Assembly: GCF_020509005.1 (NCBI RefSeq)
Contig: NC_063017.1
Coordinates: 124,001-188,000 of the forward strand
Length of the DNA stretch: 64,000 nucleotides
Direction of reading: 5' to 3'
Source: Fulvia fulva
Lineage: Eukaryota; Ascomycota; Dothideomycetes; Mycosphaerellales; Mycosphaerellaceae
Shown: positions 56,379-64,000 of the stretch, piece by piece
Layout: every line of letters starts with the position of its first letter
How positions within the stretch are numbered: the stretch's first letter is position 1
Program-made: the position numbers and the translations under genes
The notes under the pieces: model-generated
Database searches by the model: none
Told to the model about the DNA's origin: nothing
The model's input: only the letters and a program-made list of their open reading frames with translations

Positions 56379-57695
56379 CTAAAAGCGGATCTCATAACTT
56401 CCAGCTCTAGTCATATATCGCACCCACTTGACGCTCGAATAGTTGCTCTTCTCAAACACCTTGAGGTATCTCACAAGCAGACCAGAACTCGTGAACATCA
56501 GCAAGCTGAACTGCATGCTCAACGGCGGCCTGCTCCATGCTTTATGCGTTGTCATAGCGCTCAGTTCTGCCTCTGCTGAAAGCACAAACTCGCTCTGACC
56601 CGTAAATCGGGCAATCTTCCACTCGATGACGTTCTCAGATGGGACATACTTTGCTTTGCCTTGTGATGCCCGATGACTCGTGTTTGCGGTGTTGAGCGGC
56701 GTGGGTATCCGCACAACGACATTTGTAGCGAAGAGCTTCACCCCGTAGTTGGCTCTTATGGCGATGCTGTACTCGACCTTGGTCCTCCCAATTTCGTTGA
56801 CGATGACTTGTACCTTGAATGGCAGATTGACGTTCTCGGAGCACCGATAGCTCATCAGCTGGAAGGAACCATCCGGTGGAATGAAAGAAACAGTACGGTC
56901 CTGGGTGAAAGAGCTGAGCTTCACACATTGATGTAAGGAAACGTCCTCGAGGGTGACGCTTCCTGCCGCAGCTTTCGTCGCCTTGTTGCCAGAAAGATTG
57001 CCGATCGGTCCTGGGGTGTCCAATCCATGGCTTCCGAGAGTGAGGGCATCGTTAAGCCCGAATTTGCATTCAGGCGTGCCAGAAAGATATGCTCGCATCT
57101 CAATGGCTCCGTTGACATCTGCTCTTAGGACCGTTCCTGACGCAGACACCAAGAGATTGACGTCTTCAATAACATCCACGAAAGCCTCGTTCTTGCGGTA
57201 TTTGATGCCTTCTCTTCTCCAGCTCAATGCTCCTGTAGCCTGCATCGTGATCCTGCTGCTGTCCTCCAATGCCCTCTCGCTCTTCACCCCTTCCGTGGTA
57301 ATGTACATTTGCAATGTCTCGGTCTCAGTATTCTGCGGGTAGCCAAAGTCCAAAATCTCGTCCAGCAGCTCGTAAACCATGACGAAATTGCTCTTGACCG
57401 CTTCCTCGTCGAATCGTCCAAAGTAGCTCTTTCCCAGCTGGACCAGCTTGTACAGGAAGTCGAAGACCAGCGCACTGTTGACATTGCCCTTCGATACACC
57501 GACGATGTAGATGTTCTCGCTCTTGATATGGCTAAAGGTCGTGCTTCCCAGGGTCAGGATGGGCGAGCGGATCTGAGGGTTCGAGATGACTTGGATGCGG
57601 AAGACATCGGCAAGGCGAGGGCGCATATCCTGGCGAAAGGCTCGTAGAATGAGCAGTTCGCCCTTCTGATTGAAGAGCAGTATGCCGGACAGCAT
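56379..57695 (-). CDS. APM4: AP-2 adaptor complex mu subunit
   Basis: A single exon of 438 residues, the normal length for AP-2 mu. The start (MLSGILLFNQKGELLILRAF) and longin-type N domain with RPRLADVFRIQVISNPQIRS and DEILDFGYPQNTETE are characteristic. The C-terminal mu-homology domain begins near residue 170 (WRREGIKYRKNEAFVDVIE) and ends RAGSYEIRF. The protein recognises cargo signals and membrane lipid in clathrin-mediated endocytosis. The frame is open well upstream of this ATG, but that sequence is not conserved adaptor sequence and overlaps ORC2 on the other strand. It is divergent from ORC2. Confidence 0.93.
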   Translation of the reverse strand: MLSGILLFNQKGELLILRAFRQDMRPRLADVFRIQVISNPQIRSPILTLGSTTFSHIKSENIYIVGVSKGNVNSALVFDFLYKLVQLGKSYFGRFDEEAVKSNFVMVYELLDEILDFGYPQNTETETLQMYITTEGVKSERALEDSSRITMQATGALSWRREGIKYRKNEAFVDVIEDVNLLVSASGTVLRADVNGAIEMRAYLSGTPECKFGLNDALTLGSHGLDTPGPIGNLSGNKATKAAAGSVTLEDVSLHQCVKLSSFTQDRTVSFIPPDGSFQLMSYRCSENVNLPFKVQVIVNEIGRTKVEYSIAIRANYGVKLFATNVVVRIPTPLNTANTSHRASQGKAKYVPSENVIEWKIARFTGQSEFVLSAEAELSAMTTHKAWSRPPLSMQFSLLMFTSSGLLVRYLKVFEKSNYSSVKWVRYMTRAGSYEIRF

Positions 57696-57816
57696 GTTGG
57701 CGGTGTTGCTGTGTGGTGAATGTGGTAGGAGAGCGACGGGATGGGTTGGAAGTGGGAGACTTTCGCCACGATGACGACGAGGGAGCCGGAGCACAGTCGC
57801 GTCTCCCAAAACGCGC
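57696..57816. promoter_or_regulatory. Compact bidirectional promoter, APM4/ORC2
   Basis: Only 121-163 bp separate the APM4 and ORC2 start codons, depending on which ORC2 ATG is used. There is no TATA box in the usual position. It contains CGACGGGATGGG and TGACGACGAGGG stretches. Confidence 0.4.
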
Positions 57817-59595
57817 TTGGCCGTGGAGACGGTTGGAATACCACCAGACACACACGAGATGCCGAAGAGACGGAAGGCTGATGATGAGGTCGAAGATGAT
57901 GGTCCTACACCACGGAAGAGCGTACGAAGAAGTGCTAGGACCGCTGCCGAAGAAAGCCAAAGTCCCGCGGAAACAGCTTCGCGACGGAAAGGCATACTGA
58001 AGCATGCGACCCCATCGAAGGCGAATGGCTTGAAGAGTGTTGAGGCGACCCCCAGTGCTATGCGGAAGGTCCTCTTCGCGACACCCAAAGCCGACAAGGA
58101 GGATATCAACGGCGATGATGAAGACACCCCGATTGCAGCACGCAACGATCGATCAGCTCGTAGAAAGAGAGGCCGAATCTTGCAGCAGCAGATAGTAGAG
58201 GTGGATGATAGCGATGGAGAGGCTGACGAGAGGGACGCAGCCGTTGCGCAAGCGATCCTGGGTGGAGAAGACGAAGAGGAAGACGAAGACGAGATCGAGC
58301 TGAACCCATCATCAGCACCAGACACACCTTCGAAGACAGGACGACCACGAGGGCGACCGAAAGGCAAACGGCGCGAGCGAACACCCAGCCCACCACCGAA
58401 TCTGCCCTCCCATGAGCTGTACTTCTTGCAGAACAAAGCAGGTGCGAACAAGACATCAGCCAATACCTTGCCGTCCCAGCTACTGCTGAGCCATGAAGAC
58501 TACTTTGCTCAGATCGCTGCGTACAAGGACCCACATACCGCAGACATCGAACGACTGAAGCAATTGCATAAGCCTGCCTTTGATCAATGGGTGTTTGAGC
58601 TCGAAGAAGGCTTCAACATCTGCCTGTACGGCTATGGTTCGAAGCGGAAGCTACTTCTGGACTTTGCGACGCATGTCTACCATCAATCAACGGAGGCTCC
58701 GAAGATGATCATCGTCAATGGCTACACTCCGAATCTGACCATCAGAGACATCCTGACTACTGTCGCTGGCGCCACTCTCCCGAAGAACACCAAGCTCCCA
58801 GCACAACCTCAAGCACTCCTGGAGCTCCTGCTAGCAGAGATGACCAGCCCAATAACAATCATGATCCACTCACTGGACCGCTCCAATCTCCGCAAGTCCT
58901 CGACCCAGTCCATCCTGGCCTCCCTAGCAGCTCATCCCCACATCTCCCTCGTCGCCACTTGCGACACTCCCAACTTTCCCCTCCTCTGGCCCACCGCCCT
59001 CACAACCCAATTCCGCTTCCTCTTCCACGACGCCACCACCTTCGAACCCTACACAGCAGAACTTGAAGTCGTCGAAGACGTCAACGCCCTCCTAGGCCGA
59101 AGCTCACGACGTCTAGGCGGCAAGGACGGCGTCGGCTACGTCCTGAAATCCCTCCCCGAAAACGCCCGTCGCCTCTTCGCAATCCTAGTCGCAGAGCAAA
59201 TGGCCCTCGCCGACACGGAGCTCGACGCCGGCGGTGCTGCAGCACTCGATTCCGACAACGATGACGATATCCTACGCGCTGAAGACGAGGAGGAAGCTGC
59301 TGCCGAGACTCCGTCGAGGAAACCTAGACGAGGTCGGCCAGCGAAGAAAAATAAGACGGTTGAGAAGACGGCAAAGAAGCAGCAGGTGGTCGTGACGGGG
59401 GTGGAGTATAGAACTCTGTACCATAAGGCTGTGGAGGAGTTTGTATGCTCGAGTGAGGTGAATTTCAGGACGCTATTGAAGGAGTTCCACGATCATCAGA
59501 TGATTGAGTCGAGGAAGGACCCCATGGGGACGGAGAGGTTGGTTGTGCCGTTTAGGAGGGAGGAGCTGGAGGCGATTCTGGAGGAGTTGGTTTAG
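57817..59595 (+). CDS. ORC2: Origin recognition complex subunit 2
   Basis: Intronless, 592 residues from the first ATG; the ATG at 57,859 (MPKRRKADDE) is an equally good start. The N-terminal third is charged and disordered with an AT-hook-like GRPRGRPKGKRR (about residue 180). The ORC2 core follows: FNICLYGYGSKRKLLLDFA (about 265), NGYTPNLTIRDIL, IMIHSLDRSNLR, LVATCDTPNFPLLW and FLFHDATTFEPY. The C terminus carries an acidic linker and a winged-helix-like tail ending VVPFRREELEAILEELV. ORC marks replication origins and loads the MCM helicase. Length is typical of filamentous fungi. Confidence 0.93.
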   Translation: MAVETVGIPPDTHEMPKRRKADDEVEDDGPTPRKSVRRSARTAAEESQSPAETASRRKGILKHATPSKANGLKSVEATPSAMRKVLFATPKADKEDINGDDEDTPIAARNDRSARRKRGRILQQQIVEVDDSDGEADERDAAVAQAILGGEDEEEDEDEIELNPSSAPDTPSKTGRPRGRPKGKRRERTPSPPPNLPSHELYFLQNKAGANKTSANTLPSQLLLSHEDYFAQIAAYKDPHTADIERLKQLHKPAFDQWVFELEEGFNICLYGYGSKRKLLLDFATHVYHQSTEAPKMIIVNGYTPNLTIRDILTTVAGATLPKNTKLPAQPQALLELLLAEMTSPITIMIHSLDRSNLRKSSTQSILASLAAHPHISLVATCDTPNFPLLWPTALTTQFRFLFHDATTFEPYTAELEVVEDVNALLGRSSRRLGGKDGVGYVLKSLPENARRLFAILVAEQMALADTELDAGGAAALDSDNDDDILRAEDEEEAAAETPSRKPRRGRPAKKNKTVEKTAKKQQVVVTGVEYRTLYHKAVEEFVCSSEVNFRTLLKEFHDHQMIESRKDPMGTERLVVPFRREELEAILEELV

Positions 59596-60331
59596 GAGAG
59601 TATAGCGACTGATGATAAGCTGGTGGTCATCTTGGTTCAAGATCTGACTGCAGTGGTGGTCTGGGCCGTTGCTTGCTAGCTGCCAAGCTACCTCGAGAAT
59701 TGCAGTATGGCTGGCGGAGCGGTTTGCTTACATGCGACAAAGAGCATCGCAGTATCAAAAGGCTTCCCACTTCAATCCTGGACGATGCACTCAGTTTCCA
59801 AAGGTGGGAGTTGCGAGCGTATATCCGATGATGTCACCCTGCTATATACCACTTTACGGCTCGCGACACTGTCTTCGCCCACATGACTATACTGGCTCAA
59901 CTTCCTTGCCTCCCTCCATGTCGATTCTGGTTGACACATCTGCAGCCAATGCCATGAGGAAAGGGAGGCACTGTGCAGTGCCTGAGATCTTGAAAAACTA
60001 CAAGATAAGGGTGAATACGACGAGAAAGGCAGCCGCAAGCCCCGGCTGACCCGATCTGGCCCGTGCAGCTCAGGAGGTGAATGATCTGGCGGCTGCTGTT
60101 CGTTCATCAACAACACTTCAAGTGGTCTGTGCGACATGCAATGAGAGTACGTCGCCTTGTTGAAGCAGACTTGTCTCGCTGCTTTTCGTCTCGACATCGT
60201 CCGCGACCTGGATTCATCTCGACTGCAGCTCGACTGCATCTCGACTTCACCACCCACACAACATCCTTCCTCCACCGCGACATCGTCCGGAACATCGAAC
60301 ACCACAACAGCTACTATCCTCTACCTCTATC
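59596..60331. other. Intergenic region before the BTB genes
   Basis: 736 bp with no supported gene. The part nearest the BTB gene (60,170-60,330) is a TCGAC/CATC-rich leader. Short frames on both strands have no domain features. Confidence 0.45.
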
Positions 60332-61888
60332 ATGGACTCACTCGCAACCAGCATCGGCGAGCTACTTCTCGACCCGAAGTATGCGGATCTCGAGATCCAA
60401 TGTGGAGGCAAGCGGTTCTTGGTAAGTGCTTCCTGCAGACCCGTTGATCTCGACTTGTACTGACTCGACTTTTCCTAGGTACACCGCCCGATTGTATGCA
60501 AGCGTTCAAGGGTAATCGAGAGGGAGTGTGATGGTCTCTTCCAGGTAAGTCTTCGCATCTGCGCGCAACTTCCCCTGCCTATCACTCAATTATGCGATGC
60601 TGCTGCGTGCGACTCGAGTGTGGCTACTCCGCTACATTCCAAAAAGCAGAAGTCACTGACCTTGGCTGCTTCACAGGAGTCCTGGACCCGAATCATCAAA
60701 CATGATGTCTACGACTTCCGCGCTGTCGACAGGATGCTCCAGTACATTTACTCAAGCGACTATAAGCTCGAGCCGTGCACACCATGGACATATGCTGCAG
60801 ACGTGAAGACCACGAGCCGGGAAGTCGACACACGCGACGAGGATGAAGAACCTCTGATCGCCCACGTCTACGTCTATGCTATCGCAGACTACTACGACGT
60901 GCCTGGGCTCAAGACTCTCGCCGAGAAGAAGTTCGTAGTCGAGAGGGACACGAGCGAGGCACTGGCCATTGACAAGATCCTGGCAATCGCGGTCGCGATG
61001 TACAAGAGCACGTCTGGACCATGCACACTACGGAGACTGCTGATGGAGCTGTGTCACAGCAACGTCAAAGTCACGATCCAGAACAAGGTCTTCTTGGAAG
61101 AAATTGCTCGGCGAGATGACTTACAGGAATTCAGGTATGTACGTCTTGATTGGCTACACGCTGTATCCCAATCGCAGCAGCTTGATGCGCTGGTATGACT
61201 GACGAGTTTGAACAGGCGAGACTTTTTCGCGTGGCAGTTCGAACGCGTCTGCCAGGAGAAGAAGGACGATGTCGCGACATACCAGACTGCTGTGAAGTCG
61301 ATCACGGACGACCTCGATACGGCAAAAGTGCAACATTATGCACGCATCGCTCAGCTGAGACAGGAGCAGCGCGAACTCGAAGCTGCTCATGCCAAGGAGA
61401 AGGACGAGCTGCAGACAGAGATCACCGCTGGGAAGTTTTTCGTTGAGCAGGCACACAAGGCAATCACAAAGCTCAGACAGGAGAAGGCTGACCTCGTAGC
61501 TGCACGTAGCAAGGAGAAAGAGCAGCTGCAGAAGGAAAAGGCCGACCTCGAAACTGCACATAGCACGGAGAAGCAGCAGCTACAGGAGAAAGTCGCCACT
61601 GGGGGAAGGCTCGCCACGTTGGCCTATAGTGCATACAAGAGGGACAACGAGCTCCGCCTCAAACAAGAAAAGGCACACACAAAGACCGTCGCAGAACTCA
61701 ACGAAGCCAAGAATGCATTCGCCAAGCTTGCGCTTACGAGACTGGAAGTGTGCCCACATTGTTCAGCCCCGTTCGACAACTACGACAACGAGCTGAAAGT
61801 CAACTATCGGCAAACCGAGTCTGTTCACGACATCAAGATCACGGCGAAGTGTCGGATGTGCGGCAAGGCGATAGATGAGAGGCTTTAG
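60332..61888 (+). CDS. BTB/POZ protein with coiled coil and C-terminal CxxC pairs (paralogue 1)
   Basis: Exons 60,332-60,421, 60,479-60,544, 60,677-61,134 and 61,216-61,888 join in frame to 428 residues. The BTB domain opens with LLLDPKYADLEIQCGGKRF, continues VHRPIVCKRSRVIEREC and DVYDFRAVDRMLQYIYSSDY, and is followed by VYAIADYYDVPGL, the usual fungal BTB arrangement. A coiled coil of about 150 residues has imperfect KADL...AxSxEKxQLQ repeats. The C terminus has CPHC and CRMCG, 38 residues apart, resembling a zinc ribbon. Fungal BTB proteins often act in protein assembly or ubiquitin ligases; the function here is unknown. Paralogue 2 follows 0.8 kb downstream. Confidence 0.85.
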
Positions 61889-62183
61889 GCCCGTGGGGTG
61901 ACAGAGAGCCGCCCGGAGTATGTTGGCATGGTCCATACTCTTGCTGAGTGGAAGAGATGGGTATGGAGGCTAGTTGTATGGGACAAAGCGAGGGTATCAT
62001 TGATCGGATGTCAAAGGCTGTTGAGTCGCGTTTATCAAGGGAGGCGCTGGCAGCCACATTCACGGACGACTAACGGAACGTCTATCATACATTGTGGGGC
62101 AACAGCAAGCTGCGGCCTGGTGCAATCGACCTTTGAATTTCCTTCCTCTCCCTTGTGCCCACTCTCTCGTTCTTACATTGCCA
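61889..62183. other. Spacer between BTB paralogue 1 and the decayed copy
   Basis: No gene is seen. The pyrimidine-rich stretch ending near 62,180 (TTCCTTCCTCTCCC) resembles the leaders of the two BTB genes. Confidence 0.4.
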
Positions 62184-62311
62184 CGATGGACTCAGCCACA
62201 GACAGTATTAGTAAATTGCTGTGCCCAGCTCAGGCAGATATGAGCAGGTGGGTAATTAACGCTGCTGAACGAGGCAGAACGGCGAAGTGCCATGAGGTGG
62301 CAGCATCTTGA
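62184..62311 (+). pseudogene. Decayed start of a third BTB paralogue
   Basis: After a pyrimidine-rich leader, an ATG opens MDSATDSISKLLCPAQADMS, which matches the starts of the neighbours in pattern (MDSLATSIGELLLDPKYADL and MESLIQSMSKVLIDPKYADL). Homology is lost after about 20 residues; no BTB strand, coiled coil or CxxC region follows. It is most simply a degraded tandem duplicate. Confidence 0.5.
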
Positions 62312-62533
62312 CGGGCGCTACGGAAGCAAGAGTAGCCACGCAGTCGCTCGGGGGGAGATAGTGGGTATGACTACAAATAATCATATCAAGTCGCCAGTAT
62401 CAAGCTCCACTCGTGCGAAGGTGTTGGGTCAGGACTTGCAAGAGAGTGTGGCATCTGAGTCACGGGAAGCTACATTCACCAACCTTCCTGCCGGGCTCGT
62501 GCTGATCGGCCCGTGCTGCACCAGCGCATAAGA

Positions 62534-62545
62534 CCCCCCCCCCCC
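62534..62545 (+). repeat. 12-C homopolymer
   Basis: Twelve consecutive C in the leader of the second BTB gene. It is one of three long G/C homopolymers in the gene-rich half. Confidence 0.9.
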
Positions 62546-62615
62546 ACTTGCATCTCAAACATCTTTCCTTGCACCGCAACATCTCCATCGCAGGACCCTA
62601 GCACTCGAAAGCACG

Positions 62616-62616
<1 letters not shown>

Positions 62617-62658
<42 letters not shown>
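62617..62658 (+). repeat. (AC)21 microsatellite in BTB leader
   Basis: A 42-bp perfect AC repeat ends 8 bp before the start codon of BTB paralogue 2, so it lies in the 5' untranslated region and its length could vary between strains. Confidence 0.95.
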
Positions 62659-62660
<2 letters not shown>

Positions 62661-62666
62661 CGGACA

Positions 62667-63899
62667 ATGGAGTCTCTGATCCAAAGCATGAGCAAGGTGC
62701 TCATCGACCCAAAGTACGCAGATCTCGAGATCCGCTGCGGAGGGAAGAGGTATGCGGTTCATCGGGTAGTTGTCTGCAACCACTCGAAGGTGTTGGCGAG
62801 GGAGTGTGATGGTAACTTCAAGGTATGCGACGTCAGTTGTGTTCAGTGGCTACTGGCTAATGGTCTGAAAGGAAGCGCAGTCTCGAGTCATCGAGCATGG
62901 CATGTATGATGCGCGAGCGGTGGACAGGATGTTGCAGTTCATGTATCGTGGTGACTATGTTCTCGACACTGTCGTGCCGTGTGTGTCTACACTCGACACT
63001 GGAGCCGAGGAGAGCCAGGGCGTGCCAATGTGGGACGGAGCTCGACTGCTGACGCAAGGTATGTACCCTGAAGTCCTCTAGAGGTACCGGTCAGACTCGA
63101 GACTGACGCTTCTCTTCTTACAGATGCCAACGAGGACCGCGACCGCGAACAGCCTTCGCCGCCCAAGGACATCGAGACCACAGAGGATCCGCTGATTGCT
63201 CACGTCTTCGTCTACGCCATTGCCGACTACTACGAGATACAAGAGCTCAAAGATGTTGCTCTTCAGAAGTTCACAAAGGAGCAGCTAGCAAGGAAGACCA
63301 TCGGCGCCGAGGAGCTGCTTCAGGTTGCTAGGATCTTGTACGAGCACACATCAACCGAAGCGATTGCCCTGCGAGCGCAGCTACTGGATCTGAGCTACCG
63401 CCACCCCACTGCCGCTGTCGAGAGCGAGGTCTTCATGAAAGCAGTGGCAGGACAACAGGAGTTGCAGGAGTACAGCGCCGACTTCATGTCCGAGCTCGTC
63501 CGCCGCCACAGGGTCGAGCGAGAGGAAGACGCCAAGTCGCATCAGGAGGCCGTGAAGAAAGTCAAGCAAGATCTCGGCAGGGCACACAACCTCGCTACCA
63601 ACAACGCTGCGACTGTCCATCTGCAGGAGAAGCAACGTCTGGAGGCAAGGCTTAGTCACGAAGCCGCAGACTACGCTATCCTCAAGTCGTCCCGAGACAC
63701 AGCCCAAAAGCAAATCGCACAGCTTCTGGCGGTTTCGACGATGAAGACGTGCAAATTGTGCGCTTTTGGCACCGAGTTTGATACATTCCTGAACGTCACT
63801 GACTATTGCGCGCAATGCCGCAGCTGCAAGAAGCGGAATGTGCTGCCAGTTGCGGAGCAGCCTGCACTGTTCTTCTTCAAGCCGACAGTGACGAGGTAA
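62667..63899 (+). CDS. BTB/POZ protein with coiled coil and C-terminal CxxC pairs (paralogue 2)
   Basis: Exons 62,667-62,822, 62,872-63,058 and 63,124-63,899 join in frame to 372 residues. The BTB domain starts VLIDPKYADLEIRCGGKRY, then VHRVVVCNHSKVLAREC and MYDARAVDRMLQFMYRGDY, followed by VFVYAIADYYEIQELKD. A Glu/Lys/Arg coiled coil follows (about 260-315) and a Cys-rich end with CKLC and CAQCRSC. The C termini of paralogues 1 and 2 share architecture but little identity. The first intron of paralogue 1 is absent here (RYAVHR is continuous), while an extra intron interrupts the acidic linker. Products may dimerise through BTB and coiled coil; the role is unknown. Confidence 0.85.
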
Positions 63900-64000
63900 G
63901 AGTGTATCAATCGTTCTGTCTCGAAGGGGAGCCGCCAGGAAGCAAGAGGAGGAGCGTGTAAGCTGTCTCCTAAACCAGACCGCCTGGCAGTTGCCATCAA
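63900..64000. other. Window end, no feature seen
   Basis: 101 bp downstream of BTB paralogue 2. A minus-strand frame runs off the window but overlaps the BTB gene and shows no domain. Confidence 0.4.

Noticed and set aside
57696..58463. Upstream extension of the AP-2 mu frame to 58,463
   Set aside because: The extra 256 codons are Ser/Pro/Arg-rich antisense to ORC2; the conserved MLSGIL start is at 57,695.
59669..60049. 126-codon plus-strand frame between ORC2 and the BTB gene
   Set aside because: No domain, no splice context, and an opposing frame overlaps it; treated as spurious.
1..64000. CRISPR array, rRNA or tRNA genes
   Set aside because: I saw no regularly spaced short repeats with unique spacers and no rRNA. 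No clear tRNA was noticed by eye, although a covariance scan could find one I missed.

Overview
The window looks like a chromosome segment of a filamentous ascomycete (Pezizomycotina). The genes in the right half have short GT-AG introns (47 to 71 nt in the genes I resolved, one longer), often with CTAAC-type branch points. They encode fungal-type housekeeping proteins: RFC3, SPO11, CAF-1 large subunit, PBN1, AP-2 mu, ORC2 and PDX1. The left half is a transposon nest carrying the CpA-to-TpA (and complementary TpG-to-TpA) signature of repeat-induced point mutation (RIP), which is specific to this group. A Dothideomycete is possible, but I cannot fix the order or species from sequence alone.

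Bases 1 to about 31,260 form the nest. CA and TG are rare, TA is abundant, CG is retained, and reading frames are full of TAG/TAA. The layers I can separate are: gypsy element A (+), with protease at 0.9-1.6 kb, reverse transcriptase at 18.8-19.9 kb and integrase plus chromodomain at 25.6-27.3 kb; gypsy element B (-), with RNase H at 16.4-16.9 kb, integrase on both sides of a younger insertion, and chromodomain near 3.2 kb; a copia-type element (-) bounded by 261-bp LTRs at 4,347-4,607 and 15,406-15,666 with a 5-bp target duplication; three Fot1/pogo-type DNA transposons, one full length and two sharing the same 733-bp internal deletion; a long inverted repeat with arms of about 1 kb; and LTRs of a 207-bp family. 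Two young insertions lack the RIP signature: a Tad-like LINE (about 8,063-12,700) with an intact gag-like ORF1 and an ORF2 broken by one stop, and a 520-bp solo LTR (29,591-30,110).

Bases 31,263 to 64,000 are gene dense. In order: a CDF-family cation transporter (+), amidase (-), RFC3 (+), a short-chain dehydrogenase (-), PDX1 (+), SPO11 (-), the CAF-1 large subunit (+), an NCS1 permease (-, frame broken in a poly-C run), a 2-oxoglutarate/Fe(II) oxygenase (+), an FAD monooxygenase (-), PBN1 (+), a UBA/BTB-like protein of unknown function (-, frame problems), AP-2 mu (-), ORC2 (+), and two tandem BTB/coiled-coil/CxxC paralogues (+) with a decayed third copy between them.

Several neighbours are divergent pairs with short shared promoters: amidase/RFC3, SPO11/CAC1 and APM4/ORC2. 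RFC3, CAC1, ORC2 and SPO11 all act on DNA replication, chromatin or recombination but are probably just neighbours. The permease, oxygenase, monooxygenase, amidase and SDR have chemistry that could belong to catabolism of a small nitrogen heterocycle, but housekeeping genes separate them and I treat this only as a hypothesis.
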